Positions 63,611 to 64,000 of a stretch of 64,000 nt of DNA are shown in pieces. The position numbers were made by a program, and so were the translations under genes. Numbering within the stretch: position 1 is the stretch's first letter; each line of letters begins with the position of its first letter. This DNA comes from Piscinibacter sp. (GTDB lineage Bacteria > Pseudomonadota > Gammaproteobacteria > Burkholderiales > Burkholderiaceae_C): NCBI GenBank assembly GCA_019635485.1, contig JAHBZL010000018.1:1-64000 (forward strand). Direction: 5' to 3'. The notes beneath the pieces are model-generated. The model was not told the origin of the DNA, did not search any database, and saw only the letters and a list, made by a program, of their open reading frames with translations.

Positions 63611-63919
63611 CTACAGCAATTGGCCGTCGGTCGCGAGGGTCTGGTCGATGCGCCGGATCAGGCCGTCCATGTCGACCGCGGCCGCGTCGTCGTCGGCGGC
63701 AGCCGGCTTCGGCGCCGGGGGGCGCTCGGCGAGGGCGAAGGCAAGGTTCAGCGCCGCGAGCACGGCGATGCGCTCGCGCGCCTTGACCTTGCCCGCGTCG
63801 CGGATGGCGCTCATTTCGCGGTCGACGTTGCCCACCGCCTCGAGCAGGGAATGCTCGCCGCCTTCCGGGCAGCCGAGGATGTAGCTCTGCCCCATGATGG
63901 TGACTTCGATCTGCTTCAC
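63611..63919 (-). CDS. zapA: Cell division protein ZapA
   Basis: A 102-residue FtsZ-ring stabiliser. The sequence KQIEVTIMGQSYILGCPEGGEHSLLEAVGNVDREM and the later helix ARERIAVLAALNLAFAL are family-typical. An Ala/Asp-rich linker precedes the last helix. The start codon is GTG (63919), overlapping the TGA of the upstream zapB-like gene. ZapA bundles FtsZ filaments at midcell; the small upstream gene is probably its coiled-coil partner. Confidence 0.94.
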   Translation of the reverse strand: MKQIEVTIMGQSYILGCPEGGEHSLLEAVGNVDREMSAIRDAGKVKARERIAVLAALNLAFALAERPPAPKPAAADDDAAAVDMDGLIRRIDQTLATDGQLL

Positions 63920-64000
63920 GAGGCGCTCCCGTCGCCGTCGCGGGCTTCGGCCGGCAGGCGCTCGAGCAGCGCATCGATGCGGCCGCGGGCGGCCGTCAGG
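63916..64000 (-). CDS. ZapB-like (TIGR02449) coiled-coil protein, C-terminal end
   Basis: Only the last 28 codons are inside the window. They read TAARGRIDALLERLPAEARDGDGSAS before TGA, resembling the ending of the TIGR02449 proteins that sit ahead of zapA in betaproteobacteria (helix with ALLERLP). The stop overlaps the zapA start (GTGA). The call relies on position plus this short helix, so treat the family name as probable. Confidence 0.65.
   Translation of the reverse strand, partial: LTAARGRIDALLERLPAEARDGDGSAS

Overview
The window is chromosomal DNA from a high-GC betaproteobacterium of the order Burkholderiales, most like the Rubrivivax/Leptothrix/Ideonella group. The evidence is the uniform high GC, the gene order pyrG-kdsA-DUF1330-eno, the yjgA/pmbA divergent pair, and the zapB-like/zapA/6S RNA/EVE-domain order at the right edge. 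I see no insertion sequence, prophage, integrase, CRISPR array, tRNA or rRNA. Genes are densely packed. The only gene-free stretch over 300 bases (52618-52975) is a control region with recognisable signals.

Left part (1-23.7 kb) is mainly housekeeping. It holds eno (partial), kdsA and pyrG on the minus strand. Next is a translationally coupled chain mutS - Anbu-type proteasome subunit - alpha/beta hydrolase. A FAH-family hydratase, a small potassium-channel-like protein and an SRPBCC protein follow. Then comes a complete tripartite RND efflux locus: a TetR repressor divergent from adaptor, pump and outer-membrane factor, with a textbook AcrR-type palindrome between them. After it are a CBS protein, suhB, trmJ, cysE, a FecR/LysM protein, a MoaB/Mog protein, yjgA and pmbA.

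Middle part (23.8-42.2 kb) is organic-acid and aromatic catabolism. A TRAP transporter has its binding-protein gene convergent with the two permease genes, and a Cache-sensor two-component pair lies beside it. Small housekeeping genes follow (yqeY, rpsU). The phenylacetate cluster is read leftward as paaG-I-K-A-B-C-D-E, then a TetR regulator (PaaR-like) and a Liv-type ABC binding protein, with paaY divergent on the other side. Two related palindromes, one in the paaG/paaY gap and one just before the ABC gene, suggest one regulon.

Nitrate assimilation island (42.2-54.3 kb): nirB-nirD-nasA-ybiB-cobA forms one leftward operon, divergent from a PP2C phosphatase/Ser-Thr kinase fusion. A nitrate/nitrite MFS transporter is read leftward toward the kinase. 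Divergent from the transporter is an ANTAR RNA-binding protein that carries two PilJ/NIT-like sensor repeats at its C-terminus. I find GG-N10-GC sigma-54 promoter matches in front of both nirB and the transporter. The predicted transporter transcript begins almost exactly at a hairpin whose hexaloop has A1 and G4, the ANTAR target signature, and a second such hairpin follows. This looks like a single-protein nitrate sensor/antiterminator acting on the transporter leader, comparable to Klebsiella NasR but with the sensor on the other end. It is the most interesting system in the window.

Right part (54.4-64 kb): a PAS/degenerate-GGDEF protein and a TauE/SafE permease. Next is an operon of an oxalyl-CoA-synthetase-like ligase, a TctC/TctB/TctA tricarboxylate-type transporter and a ketopantoate-reductase-like enzyme. 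A FAH-family hydrolase, an EVE-domain protein, 6S RNA, zapA and the tail of a zapB-like gene complete it.
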